Made by a program: the position numbers and the translations under genes
Shown: piece after piece, positions 32,154 through 42,660 of the stretch
How the letters are laid out: each line of letters opens with the position of its first letter
Numbering within the stretch: position 1 is the stretch's first letter
From: Bicyclus anynana
Lineage: Eukaryota; Arthropoda; Insecta; Lepidoptera; Nymphalidae
Length of the DNA stretch: 64,000 bases
Reading direction: 5' to 3'
Assembly (NCBI RefSeq): GCF_947172395.1
Contig: NC_069097.1
Location: forward strand, 6,804,142-6,868,141
Notes under the pieces: model-generated
The model's database searches: none
The model's input: only the letters and a program-made list of their open reading frames with translations
What the model was told of the DNA's origin: nothing

Positions 32154-32426
32154 TTAGTATTGTATAGCCAGACCTAGAACAAACCATGCTTCAAAGCCAC
32201 TGGGCCAAAGAGAAACATATTGATGTAAGTAGGTATGTAATGCATAATATGGAGTGCCATTAGCTGCGGCACAGTTTGCTATAGATTCCAAATGAAGAAG
32301 TAAGATATTAGAAAACCACTCTTTGATCATCCGCAGCGGATACGTAGGTAGATAATATTTATGTAAATCTTCTAATAAATTGCATAGTAACTTTATGGTT
32401 AACCGAAGGTTACCAATTGGTGCCAT
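32154..32426 (-). CDS. Unidentified open frame, possible exon or gene fragment
   Basis: Ninety codons on the minus strand start at an ATG and contain HKYYLPTYPLRMIKEWF and TPYYALHTYLHQYVSLWPSG before the end LGLAIQY. Amino-acid composition is balanced and not driven by AT content or repeats, which sets it apart from most frames here. No domain or family is recognised, no clear acceptor precedes it, and it lies between SINE fragments. It could be a decayed exon, a transposon fragment or chance. Confidence 0.3.
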   Translation of the reverse strand: MAPIGNLRLTIKLLCNLLEDLHKYYLPTYPLRMIKEWFSNILLLHLESIANCAAANGTPYYALHTYLHQYVSLWPSGFEAWFVLGLAIQY

Positions 32427-32556
32427 GATGTGAAAACCCTGATTGCCTTACTATGTTGTGGCTGTTAAATTTTAATAGTTATTGGAAATTTCATTAACAT
32501 CAATAAATTGTGAAAGTTTGTATAGTACGTGCCAAACATCGAGTCCGCTCTGAAGA

Positions 32557-32602
32557 TTTTTTTTATCTATGACAAGCCCTTGACTGTGATCTCATCTGTG
32601 GG
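32557..32602 (-). mobile_element. SINE-A tail scrap
   Basis: GACAAGCCCTTGACTGTGAT and CTCATCTGTGGG match the antisense 3' end of SINE-A. It is cut by the SINE-C that follows. Confidence 0.6.
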
Positions 32603-32778
32603 TTTTTTTTAAAAGAATATTGCCATATATTTTTTATTAAATATGACCAATATTCCCATCCCCCTCCAACTAGTCGGAAAAGATTGTGCTAGAAGTGGGT
32701 ACGACAATAGACCAACGGGGCGGGGATCGAACCACCACCCCTGGGTCCGTCCGCTTTACCGCTGAGCTATTGCGGCTC
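32603..32778 (-). mobile_element. SINE-C
   Basis: On the minus strand GAGCCGCAATAGCTCAGCGG and GGTTCGATCCCCGCCCCG mark the head. The body and ATATTCTTTTAAAA tail are complete. Confidence 0.88.
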
Positions 32779-32833
32779 TAGATGACCCGCATGCTTATCT
32801 GTTAAGATATTTAGCTGTTTCAATAACAACGAC

Positions 32834-33149
32834 GACCTCCGTGGCGCAGTGGTATGCGCCGTCGACTTACAAGACGGAGGTTCTGGGTTGGATCCCCTGC
32901 TAGGCCGATTGAGGTTTTCTTAATTGGTCCAGGTTCACGGCTTCAGCCGTGGCTAGTTACCACCCTACCGACAAAGACGTACCGCAAAACGATTTAGCGT
33001 TCCAGTACGATGTCGTGTAGAAACCGAAAGGGGTTTGGATTTTCATCCTCCTCCTAACAAGTTAGCCCGCTTTCATCTTAGACTGCATCATCACTTACTA
33101 TCAGGTGAGATTGTAGTCAAGTGCTAACTTGTAAAGAATAAAAAAAAAA
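32834..33149 (+). mobile_element. SINE-A, full length
   Basis: GACCTCCGTGGCGCAGTGGT (A box), a B box with two changes (GGGTTGGATCCCC), then GCTTCAGCCGTGGCTAGTTA, GTGTAGAAACCGAAAGGGG and TGCTAACTTGTAAAGAATA followed by a run of A. Confidence 0.9.
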
Positions 33150-33320
33150 CAATTTTTCGAATTCATGAACTCCTGAAATTCAAGAGCTTTATCCACACTG
33201 TTGTTGTAATGACGTCATAGTTGTATGCTATTATTAGCTATAATAAAATAATCAACATTTTCATGTTACTAAAATTCAATTCCACGACTTTACTCGCTAA
33301 GTTTCTTATTAGACCAATGA

Positions 33321-33594
33321 GACTTATTTATAAAGCCGGCGCTACATATAGCTTTAAACTTTTGCACACTTGAACTCTCTGTTAAATCAAGACGCAAAGA
33401 TATGCACTTTGCCGAGCGGTGCCTTGTGCCGATGTGTGATGGTTTTTAGCATACCTAATCGTAAGTATATCACAGCGTTCAAAGTCGACTTACCTTCTGC
33501 TTCTGTTTCGATAAGTATAAGTCATTTTGATGTTTAAATGCTTAAAGCTAGGTATATGTAGCGCCGACTTTATAGCATTATGCATAGATTATGT
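33321..33594. mobile_element. MITE with terminal inverted repeats, tandem unit 1
   Basis: TATAAAGCCGGCGCTACATA at 33330 faces its near-complement ending at 33574 (TATGTAGCGCCGACTTTATA), giving a 245-bp inverted-repeat element. The repeated unit also includes flanks GACTTATT and GCATTATGCATAGATTAT. No coding sequence. Confidence 0.8.
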
Positions 33595-33855
33595 GACTTA
33601 TTTATAAAGCCGGCGCTATATATAGCTTAAAACTTTTGAACACTTGAACTCTCTGATAAATCAAGACGCAAAGATATGCACTTTGCCGAGCGGTGCCGGT
33701 TTTTAGCATACCTAATCCTAAGTATATCACAGCGTTCAAAGTCGACTTACCTTCTGCTTCTGTTTCGATAAGTATAAGTTAGTTATTTTAATGTTTCAAT
33801 GCTTAAAGCTAGGTATATATAGCGCCGACTTCATAGCATTATGCATAGATTATAA
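33595..33855. mobile_element. MITE with terminal inverted repeats, tandem unit 2
   Basis: This is a head-to-tail copy of 33321-33594 including the flanking bases, with a 14-bp deletion after GAGCGGTGCC and scattered substitutions. Sharing flanks means DNA duplication, not two insertions. Confidence 0.8.
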
Positions 33856-34116
33856 GAATGTCATCATCTGACTGCTGACATACAGTAAGAGTAACAAAGG
33901 AATCTATAAGTCAATTACACGACTTTAAACCCTAATACATATGTGGTAACGAATACAATTGCGTGAAATGAAATCTTAACTAACACTCGTCAAAAGGCTT
34001 CACGGTACGCCTTTTAGATGAGTCCAAATGTATGGCTGCTTTTGATATTTTTTTATTTGTGTTTTATATATGTCATGTAAGCACTTAGTTGAAGAATGTA
34101 ATACGCGGTTGACATA

Positions 34117-34313
34117 GCCCTTATTCGCACGAGAGTTTTTTGAACGGACGTTAAAAACGTTTAGAATTTTGGGCCTTAATTTATAATGCAACACTGCTCG
34201 AAAAAAAGTCGTGTTTTAAAACACTGTCGTGTGAACATATACTTGAGTATGCATTTGTTGTATTTGAACGCTTTTTTAACGTCCGTTAAAAAAACTCCCG
34301 TGCAAATGAGGGC
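34117..34313. mobile_element. MITE with about 45-bp inverted repeats
   Basis: GCCCTTATTCGCACGAGAGT with AACGGACGTTAAAAA at the left faces AACGTCCGTTAAAAAAACTC and CGTGCAAATGAGGGC at the right. ATA lies on both sides and may be a target duplication. It is 197 bp and noncoding. Confidence 0.8.
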
Positions 34314-34586
34314 ATAATAATTTTGATACATTTGTATATCTAATATCTAACGTTTTATATGACTAATATCAATTTAGTGGGTAAAACTGATTAACGATAG
34401 GTATACGGCTTTGAACTTAAATCCACCATACTGCTCGAAGTTCAAGGAGTTGCTACAGTTGCTAAATGTCTGACAATAATATAGGCATGATTTTGTCATG
34501 ATCTCCCGTAGAAAATATTAATAAATTATTTAAAAAAACTCTTAAAAATACTCCATCCTCCTAGGTCTATATATACATATTTCTTA

Positions 34587-34659
34587 TCTAAACTAATATT
34601 ATAAAGAGATAAGATTTGACTGTTCATTTGCATGAATGAAACCACGCGGGGTCAGCTAG
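34587..34659 (+). mobile_element. Deleted mini-Helitron
   Basis: TCTAAACTAATATTATAAAG and CCACGCGGGGTCAGCTAG are the two Helitron ends only 73 bp apart. An inverted copy of the 3' end follows at 34664-34686. Confidence 0.7.
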
Positions 34660-34711
34660 AATGGCTGACCCCACACGGTTTCATTCATTATAATTATATT
34701 TTTTATTTACA

Positions 34712-34926
34712 TCTATAATATAAAAAAAAATCGCTAAATGTGTTGCTAAGCGCAAATCTCGAGAACGGCTAAACCGATTTGGCTACTTCTTTTTTTAGAA
34801 TATTCCTTGAAGTACGACGATGGTTTTTACGGAGGGGTTTTTTTAAGGTAGGGGTAGGGTATGGGTTGGGTAGGGGTAGGGAAAAAGCGCAAATAAGTCA
34901 AAGCAAAGTTTGACCGGGTCCGCTAG
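34712..34926 (+). mobile_element. Nonautonomous Helitron with short GGTAG array
   Basis: A|TCTATAATATAAA start, then GAACGGCTAAACCGATTTGG, a GGTAGGGGTAGGGTATGGGT stretch near 34847-34880, and GGGTCCGCTAG|T end. It carries a small version of the G-rich repeat at 30083 and 31268. Confidence 0.8.
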
Positions 34927-35158
34927 TATTTATGTGATATTTAAATACTAGTTGAGTTGTACACCACGGTAGCTCATGGTCATTGATCACGGGTGGTCAC
35001 TTTAAAAATAGAAGGGCAATCGCCAATACAAATAAATAAAATTCGACATACCGCTCCCACCGGTACTTTGACGAAAATAGATCTTTGGACTGGCTTACAT
35101 CTTTCTTATCTTATCTTAAAATGTTTTAATGTACCCTTTATGGTTTATAAGTGATTTA
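34927..35158. other. No gene recognised
   Basis: Unassigned spacer. Confidence 0.35.
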
Positions 35159-35343
35159 TCTATACTTCTATATGAAAGTGAGTCTGTCTGTCTGTTTGTT
35201 ACCTTTTCACGGCTAAACGACTGCACCCATCAAAATGATTTTTGGTACAATGGTAAATGGGTCCTTGGAGCAAAGTAGACTTTTGACCCTAAAATAAAAA
35301 TATATATAGGTACTATGCGTACAAAGTCGCAGTCGTCCGTTTG
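35159..35343 (+). mobile_element. Helitron without CTAG end
   Basis: TCTATACTTCTATATGAAAG and CGGCTAAACGACTGCACCCA mark a Helitron 5' part. It ends at TCGTCCGTTTG immediately before the next Helitron start. Confidence 0.6.
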
Positions 35344-36001
35344 TCTTACTAATATTATAAACGCGAAAGTTTGTATGGATGTTTTGATGTTTGTTACTCT
35401 TTAACGCCGCTACTACAGAAGCGATTTGGCTGAAATTTGGAATGGAACTATATTTTACTCTGGATTAACACATAGGCTACTTTTTATCCCGAAAAATCCA
35501 TGGTTTTCCGAGATTTGCGAAAACTGATGATTTTGATGATATTTTGTTTGTAACTCTTTCACGCCTCGACTACTGAACCGAATTAGCTGAAATTTGGTAT
35601 TGAGATACATTACGAGTATAGCATGCATTAACATATAGGCTACATTTAATTCCGGAAAAATCCGTGGTTCCCGAGGGACAGGGCCGACCCGTCCATACGG
35701 CGAACGGAGCAGACGCTCCAGGCGCCAAATCCTAGAGGGCGCCGAAATGATAATCCTACTCAACCGTAGACGGTACTGCGCCTGATTTTCAATTGGTCAC
35801 CCCAGAGTATGGTGATCTTCGCGTTCCATTCTTATTTTACACTTATAATTTGGTATAGGTATCTACATATTATTAGGAACAAACAGGAGAGGCGCTATAA
35901 TTGGATCTCGCTCCATTTTAAAATTTACTTCGGGCCGGCGCTGCCGAGGGATTTGCGAAAAACGCACGGACCACGCGGACGTAGTCGCGGGCGTCCGCTG
36001 G
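35344..36001 (+). mobile_element. Nonautonomous Helitron carrying a hAT-like MITE
   Basis: The start TCTTACTAATATTATAAACG and end GCGGGCGTCCGCTGG (CTAG mutated to CTGG) define it. It contains two related internal blocks and the MITE at 35679-35943. Confidence 0.75.
35679..35943. mobile_element. hAT-like MITE with 8-bp target duplication
   Basis: The ends CAGGGCCGACCC and GGGCCGGCGCTG are inverted repeats with two mismatches. The 8-bp direct repeat CCGAGGGA flanks the element at 35671-35678 and 35944-35951, as expected for hAT transposition. It is 265 bp and noncoding, with TAGAGGGCGCCGAAATGATA inside. Confidence 0.9.
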
Positions 36002-36505
36002 TATTATAATAAGATAGCTTAAAATGATTAACAGAAATACTCAAAAATAATTTGCATTTAAACCACCATCATTAAAGCCTGCGGTGGAGGCTGTTGTTTA
36101 ATTGAAATGCGAAAGCAGAGCTTCCCAAAAATGATTTGTACGTGATTCTTTTTGTTATTTTTAAAATGGGATTTCTGTGTTGAAAATGTAATTCAATAAT
36201 GAGTTTGACCATATTTTCCGCGGCACCGGTTGCCAATAATCCTGAAAAGCTTGATTAATTGCGATACGTATCACAATTTTGTAAATGAACACAAATTTAT
36301 TTATTATATACAATTTTTTAGGTTGATATTCAGCAGATTATGTTATCGGAATAAGGTGGCAATTCACAATATCCATAACTAAGAAATCCCAAGACCGATG
36401 ATGTCAGGCAGGCGGCCGGTCATAAAAACTAGCCAAAATTAAAAAAAAAACAATATGTCAAGAAAAAAAGATTGAGCGATAATGTTGATAATGGGTATTT
36501 AGTTG
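36002..36505. other. No gene recognised
   Basis: AT-rich spacer between a Helitron and RTE debris. Confidence 0.35.
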
Positions 36506-36850
36506 GAGTACCTTACCAGTCATGACCTACGGATCCGAGACTTGGTCGCTAACTATGGGTCTCATTAGAATGTCAAAGTCACTCACCGGGCGATGGAGCG
36601 AGCTATGCTTGGAGTTTCTCTGCGTGATCGAATCAGAAATGGGGAGATCCGCTGACTAACCAAAGTCACTGACATAGCTCACCGAGTCGCGAAGCTAAAG
36701 TGGCAATGGGCAGGCCACATAGTTCGAGTTGCCGATGGACGTTGGGGTCCCAAGGTGCTGGAATGGCGACCCCGCACCGGAAAGCGCAGTGTTGGTCGAC
36801 CTCCCACTAGGTGACCAAGACATCAAGCGTGTTGCAGGGAGCCGCTGGAT
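36506..36850 (+). pseudogene. RTE C-terminal fragment
   Basis: CATGACCTACGGATCCGAGA starts a match to the region at 2755, continuing through GCGAAGCTAAAGTGGCAATG and GCAGGCCACATAGTTCG, so the WQWAGH motif is kept here. A one-base deletion in the LIRRLR part and a CTGACTAAC change break the frame. It stops without a tail. Confidence 0.8.
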
Positions 36851-37139
36851 GAAAAATTATATGTATAACTAGCTTTGCTTCTCATCTCGAAAAAATATGA
36901 TGTGCGTTTCTCTGTTGAGTTTTTGAGGCTAACCCACTTTCACGTGGCGGCCTTATTAGCATAAAGTTAACGTGCCGACAAATAGCGGACTCGGTGCGTT
37001 TGATTGTGTGTGTTTAGTGTTGTGTGCTATAACAGGCCACTGTCAACGCCACAAGAGATAAATGTCCACGGATTTAATACGGAATTTATTAGATACATAT
37101 CGCATATAATTCTTTGGCGATACGTCTTGTAGTTTGCTT

Positions 37140-37335
37140 ATCTGGTTAGACTACATTAATATATAAATAAAATTGAAGTGTTTGTCTGTGAGTTCAAAAT
37201 TTCAAGTTTTAAAAAAATACATCTCTGTATGTCTCTCTGTTAATCTGTCTGTTTGTCCGAGTTAATCTTTGTAACAGCTTAACTGATTTGTATGGAACTT
37301 GGATTGGTAGATCGAGGAGATTATTGAGCAACATC
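37140..37335 (+). repeat. Dispersed repeat (ATATAAATAAAATTGAAGTG)
   Basis: The start ATATAAATAAAATTGAAGTG with GTCTGTGAGTTC resembles a common lepidopteran repeat. A related start occurs at 61800. Its class is uncertain. Confidence 0.35.
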
Positions 37336-37349
37336 ATCATAATCATCAT

Positions 37350-37577
37350 TAACAACCCATATTCGGCTCACTCTTGAGCACGAGTGGAGACTCGTGCTCA
37401 TGAGAGGAGTCTCAGAATGAGTGGGGGTATGCCTTAGTCCATCACGCTGGCCCAATGCGGATTGGCAGACTTCACCTACGTAGAGAATGAAGAAAATTCT
37501 CAGGTATTTCTTAAAATGCACATCACTGAAAAGTTGGAACCTACAACCCCCCAAATTGAGACCAGAGATCATATTTA
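37350..37577 (-). mobile_element. SINE-B, degraded
   Basis: In antisense AACCCATATTCGGCTCACTC, GGCCCAATGCGGATTGGCAG and AATGCACATCACTGAAAAGT are clear. The tail contains an inverted duplication (GAGCACGAGTGGAGACTCGTGCTC) and the tRNA-like head is decayed. Confidence 0.75.
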
Positions 37578-37884
37578 ATAGGAATATTATTACAAGCTTC
37601 TATGCCCATATTGCAATAATCCTCGCATATTTTACATTATTTAATAAAATTGCAATCTTCCCACGCGCCCGATTAGTACTTCCTATCCACAGAACAGAGA
37701 TCGCTAAAAGCTAACGCTTTTAGCAATAGAAGTAGCATAGGGGCGTGGCCCGCTTATACCCGGGTGTGCGGAGCTTCGCAAGCCTATCCGCGCATGTACT
37801 AGCAGTCTTGTTTCGTTGACTGACACGTTACGTCCTGCGGTTGTCAAATTCGGTAATTGAAAATAATTAAAAACGATTAGAAAA

Positions 37885-37968
37885 ATGCTGTATTGTGCCG
37901 TTTTGGAATACCAAAATGATAGCCGCCACAAACATTTATCAAATTATGGTGTTTCGTACCATCGCTAA
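37885..37968 (+). pseudogene. THAP zinc-finger N-terminus remnant
   Basis: An ATG opens 27 codons: MLYCAVLEYQNDS, then RHKHLSNYGVSYHR and a stop. It resembles the start of THAP C2CH DNA-binding domains (M-x-x-C-A-V-x-G-C-x-N...SYHRFP). The second zinc cysteine is replaced by Tyr (Y9) and the expected Phe-Pro is lost at the stop, so it cannot fold a normal finger. THAP domains occur in P-element-type transposases and in host regulators; which one is unknown. Confidence 0.4.
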
Positions 37969-38599
37969 GACGTATTTTATTATATTTTCATTAAAATATG
38001 AAAAAATAATTTTACTCAAAGTCACAAACTAAAATGAACTTTACGTGAATAGTACTAAAGTTTACTTTATTTTAATACAAGTTCGATTTTCTCGAAGATT
38101 CTATGGAAACCAGTGGGCATACATTTACTGCGTCAACAACAACAACAAAACTATCATAAATCAAAAATATACAAAAATGATTTTATTGCAATAATTCTTC
38201 TTTTCCTAATTAAATGTATTTATTATTAATATTAATAATCCTTGTTATTTTATATTTAACGAAAACACCCATTGTTTTTACATAAAATTAACAACAAGAA
38301 ATCGTAACCATTTGAATTTTGAATTTTCATTGTTAACGTGCGAAATATAATCTAAACTGCTATATTCTGAGTTGCGCGTTGTCAGTCGAACATTAATCAC
38401 AAAATAATCTGTGTTAATTTTTAATTAAATATTTAGGAATGCTCCAGCTTTAAATAAAGGCTCATCATGTGAATTTTTTAATGAAAGTACATTTTCATTA
38501 AAAAATTCCCTTTAAACGAACATTTTCTTTCAAACAATATTAAGGTCAAAATAAACTCAAGAGACAGAGTGTTCGTTTTGCCTTTAGGTCCTTTAATTG

Positions 38600-38810
38600 A
38601 ATTTCTCTGTCGGTCCCTCATGACTGACAATCGGTACCACCTTGGCGAGTCATCTTTCGATAAACAATGCTCCTCCATCGAGTACAGATACAGGCCATCT
38701 AGATGGCACTATAAAAGGTGTGGGCATCTGTTTCTATGAAAAGATCCGACCGTCGGATTGGTGATCTACCTCGTGGCCGTTTTCCTTCTAAATACCACCA
38801 TGTTTCCACT
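38600..38810 (-). pseudogene. Probable LINE C-terminal remnant
   Basis: The minus strand reads LEGKRPRGRSPIRRSD and, in another frame, RWRSIVYRKMTRQGGTD then a stop. This is the order of motifs at the C-terminus of several insect LINE proteins. Stops and shifts show it is dead. Confidence 0.35.
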
Positions 38811-39277
38811 GTTATGCCAGAGCTTTGAATTAATAAAAAAAAGACAGAAATGTAAGCGTCGAATCAGTAAAAATTAAATTACGTGTACGTGTACATCACC
38901 GCAGTATAAAATAAATAAATAAAAAAACACAAGCGACGAAGGGGAATGTTTATTGATTTGAGACAGTGAAACAAGATTAATACGATTATTTTATTGTCTG
39001 AAATCAACAAATATACGATTATTTTATTGATTTCAAAGCCAAAGGTTTCAATTGAAAAGCAGCATATTTTATTCTGCTTTTATCAGAAAACTGCAAGACA
39101 TTTTAAAAATATGATTTCAATGTATATATTATATTATGCTTTATATAAAATAAGAGGAAAAATAGACCAAAAAATAGTTTTTATTTTTCTTGTTTTAGTT
39201 CTCCTGAAAAGAGTGTAATTTTGATTTATGTTAGTTTTGAATTTAAGCAGCTGCCACATGTCATTTGGCTATTCATT
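38811..39277. other. AT-rich DNA, no gene
   Basis: The 74-codon frame at 38994 is AT-driven and shows no domain. Confidence 0.35.
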
Positions 39278-39279
39278 TA

Positions 39280-40610
39280 GGGATGTCGATAATAATATAT
39301 CGATATTTTATATCTACTACTATTATATTATGATGACACGATAATGATGAAATTTTCGAAAAATTTTTTTAGGAATCCGGAGAGGAAAAAAAATAATCGA
39401 GGCGACTAGGAAGCAAAATTTGTTTTATGCAAAACCGCATTCTAATTTGTTCCAAACATTTTTCGCAGTCAGACACGTTAATGTAAAGTGGAAACAGAAG
39501 ATATTTAATAGTCACGGCAGTGCCAAACAAAAAGATTTTTTTTTTCTGAAAGTCGTATTCGTGTCTTTTAGGATACAAAAAAATGACGTACTTAAAGTGT
39601 TAGGAACGTCAAATCTGAGTATTTGTAATTGACCTATTGACTACTAACAGGTTGGAAAATAATCTACTGGTAACATTCATTATGAAACTCACTATAGTTA
39701 AATAGGAAATAATTGAGTTATTCTGCAAAAACCGACGAATTAAAAAAATATATACTAACGCGTTTTTTATATATTTAGGAACTATTTTTACTTCTTTGCA
39801 GAAAAGAGTGAATCTTTTCGTTGAAATATTTAGGAATTAAGTTTACGAAATACTTAGAGTCATGTGTTTCTCAAAATTTAAACGAACTAATTTAGACATT
39901 GCAATAATGTGACATTGTGGTGTTTTTCTGATGATATCTAAAGTTGTCAGATAGGCATAACAATACTTGCAGTTTGGTCTATTTTGTATTGGCAAATATT
40001 GTACAGTATACAAAAGAATAGTCATGTGAAAGATACGACGACGCTGTACTATACCGTGTTTTATTTTTTATTATTTGTTTTTATATCACTTTCATTTGTT
40101 AGTCAAATTGTCCTGAGAAATTTGTGAAACATTGTTTAACATTGTGAAACATTGTTTAACATCCAAATGTATCACTCCGAAACTACTTAATAAAATCAAA
40201 TGAAACTTAGCACAATTTAAGCAAATAGTACGAAGAAGGTTATAGATTCTTCATGTTGCGAATAGAAAAATAGAAAGGGTGAAATAGGGTTATTCCCTAT
40301 TTGTTAAGGTTTCTTACTTAATTTTTCAAGTACACAAGTTATGGACTTGTATATGAACTTCTTAGTTGTGTAAACTCGAATCGTGCAAAGTTTCAGTTGA
40401 ATTAATGTTTTTTCAGAGTGGTAAATTAAAAAAATGCTGGTTTTTTACTTTCTTGTGTGTGTTTCTTCATATATTTTAAATTTTTAATTGACCTATGTTG
40501 TTCTTCTAAGTTTTATAAAATTCAATTTTTTTTTAAACAACTGACGTTCGTTTTATTTACTGCGAGTAACGAGACTATCGATGTTTAAGACTATCGTTAT
40601 TTCACATCCC
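39280..40610. mobile_element. Possible 1.3-kb TIR element
   Basis: GGGATGTCGATAATA after TA at the left faces TTATTTCACATCCC before TA at the right. The length and TA flanks would fit a Tc1/mariner-type insertion, but the repeats match well only over about 7-14 bp and no transposase motif is visible. An 18-bp tandem duplication (TGTGAAACATTGTTTAAC) lies at about 40121-40158. Confidence 0.3.
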
Positions 40611-40612
40611 TA

Positions 40613-41330
40613 GACAACATTAATAAAACAAAGTTAGGATCATTTTAAATCTTATTTATAAGGTAATAAAGCTTATATATAGAGATAACTAGTGACGAGT
40701 AGCGGTACTACAGATTTCATTCATGAATTTTCATTCAAGAATTTTCATTTGTTCTGAGACAACAGTAATAAATAATTTTCAACTTTAAAATAAGGGAAAT
40801 ATATTTCTTTTTTCACTAAATATTAAACAGCCAATTAAATGAAGAGTTTATCAGTGTGATAAGTATTATTACACTATAAATGTGTGTGTAAGGCCACGCC
40901 CCCGGGTACGCTGGTTTCAATACAAACAGTTGGCACTTTATAAATCTAGTTACTTCTTATATCTGTGTTCCTATCGATATACAATATTCCCCCTCGCAAC
41001 TGTAGATTAGTTACTAACTCATAAATCTTACTTACCTACACAATATTAAACGTAGTATATAATTTGGTCAAACTGTGTTTTTACAGTTCATTTCACTCTT
41101 GAAAGTTTGAAGCTATTCACGATAATAGTATGTATTATGATCGTCATACAGGCGACTGTCCCCATGCTATCTGAAAAAACACTTCTTTTAATTATAAGGC
41201 TATAGCAGTATCCCGTAACTTTGTACGAGCAGTGGAACCCGGTTTTTTTAATGCCGAATGTTTTGTTCATGTCCAATTTCGAAATAAAAAAACTTCTAGC
41301 CAAGCCTCTAATTTGCCTTTAAACCGCATA
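40613..41330. other. No gene recognised
   Basis: AT-rich sequence; GGCCACGCCCC at 40892-40902 is discussed as a possible end of an element starting near 37740. Confidence 0.35.
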
Positions 41331-41640
41331 AAAATAGATCTGCAGGCTAATTCACTATCTTTGACTTTGCTAGTTGACATATAAGAAATTGAGATTATAA
41401 GTAACAAATGTAATCCGGTGCTTACTGGAGGATATGTTACCGCTCTGGCGCCGCAGCGGCACCGTGTGGTTTCTCCCTTAAATTGTAAAATACATTACTT
41501 TATAATCTCACTCGCGATATTGTAATCTGTCGATATATTATGAACTGAACATACTGATTACAATTTAAAGTGTCATTTTCTGCATATAATAATCTATTAA
41601 AGTGTGAGATTATAAACTAATGTCTACACCTACAATTTAA
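41331..41640. repeat. Cluster of GAGATTATAA motifs
   Basis: GAGATTATAA or its complement occurs at about 41390, 41500 and 41607, with GATATTGTAATCTG and GATTACAATTT between, around a GC-rich core CTCTGGCGCCGCAGCGGCAC. It may be a degenerate inverted-repeat element. Confidence 0.35.
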
Positions 41641-42470
41641 TTCTCAATAGTTGATTTGATGTTTATTTTAATGAATATGCTAGCTGTCATTTAATGATTA
41701 ATAATTATGATATAAGGAAAGAAACGCAGAAAAATATATCAATGCTTTAATATCATTTTTAAAGGCCGATAAATATTTTGTTCGATAAATGTGCTCTTTA
41801 TTTAGAAGTCGGTTAAAATTTTACATCATTCGTCGAAGGCTTATTATACTTAATTATTGGTTTTGTTTTCAATACAGAGAAATTCGATAGCGTCAAAGTA
41901 TAATCTGAATAGTTTTACATCCAGTTTTCTGGTACTCTAAGCCTACCACGTTGGTCTTTTTAGTGTTGTTTGTATAACACTGGTTTATTTATAATGTTAA
42001 CCGCATTCTTTAGAACGAGTCATCGAAACCATCCATAATTCCATACAAATGTTATAAATAGAAACTAACTCAGTCTGTCTGTCTGCTACTTTTTGCATTG
42101 AACAAACTTTGATAAATTTAGGTTCAGCGATAGATTGCAAACATAGGATACCTCGTATTACGAGTAGGTATATTACAAGCAATATTACGAGATTTATTTA
42201 TTTATTTATTTTCATCATAACTTAAAGAGATCCGGCATAATAGGTAGATATATACCATCATCTGTTATTTAATTAGGACAAGAAATATTTCTGTTTAGCA
42301 AAATTATGTTGCCTAGTTAAATTGCGACCGAACATTATTAATTATGAAAAATTTACACTAGTTAAATTAAAATAAAAATGTACACTAGTTAATAGACTAT
42401 ACCCAAAATAACTGAAAAGCATAGGTTGCCTGCTTTCATACTACAACTGTGGGGTTGCCAGATATAAACA
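41641..42470. other. AT-rich DNA with (TTTA)n at 42193-42217
   Basis: No gene is visible. The TTTATTTATTTATTTATTTT run could be the antisense tail of a LINE. Confidence 0.4.
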
Positions 42471-42473
42471 ACT

Positions 42474-42660
42474 AGCTGACACCCGCGTGGTATTTAGGAT
42501 GTAGTTTGTAGTATTGTAGGGGGTAACATCTGCATTTTCTGAACCGATTTTGAAAAGTGCTTTACCACTTCAAAGCTACGTTATTTGTGAGTGTCATAAA
42601 CTATATTCTATCCCCGTACTCTCAAGGGAACGGGAACTACGAAGCTGAAACCGCGGAGCG
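42474..42660. mobile_element. Rearranged Helitron pieces
   Basis: CTAGCTGACACCCGCGTGGT at 42474 is a minus-strand end. From 42506 a plus-strand body follows: GGGGGTAACATCTGCATTTT, GAACCGATTTTGAAAAGTGC and GGGAACGGGAACTACGAAGC. The two halves point in opposite directions. Confidence 0.55.

Noticed and set aside
32834..32910. A tRNA gene at the head of SINE-A
   Set aside because: Box A and box B are present, but the cloverleaf does not close and the same head is followed by the same 250-bp body at several loci.
39280..40610. A complete Tc1/mariner transposon
   Set aside because: Terminal repeats match only over a few bases and no transposase motif exists; it is kept only as a low-confidence element.
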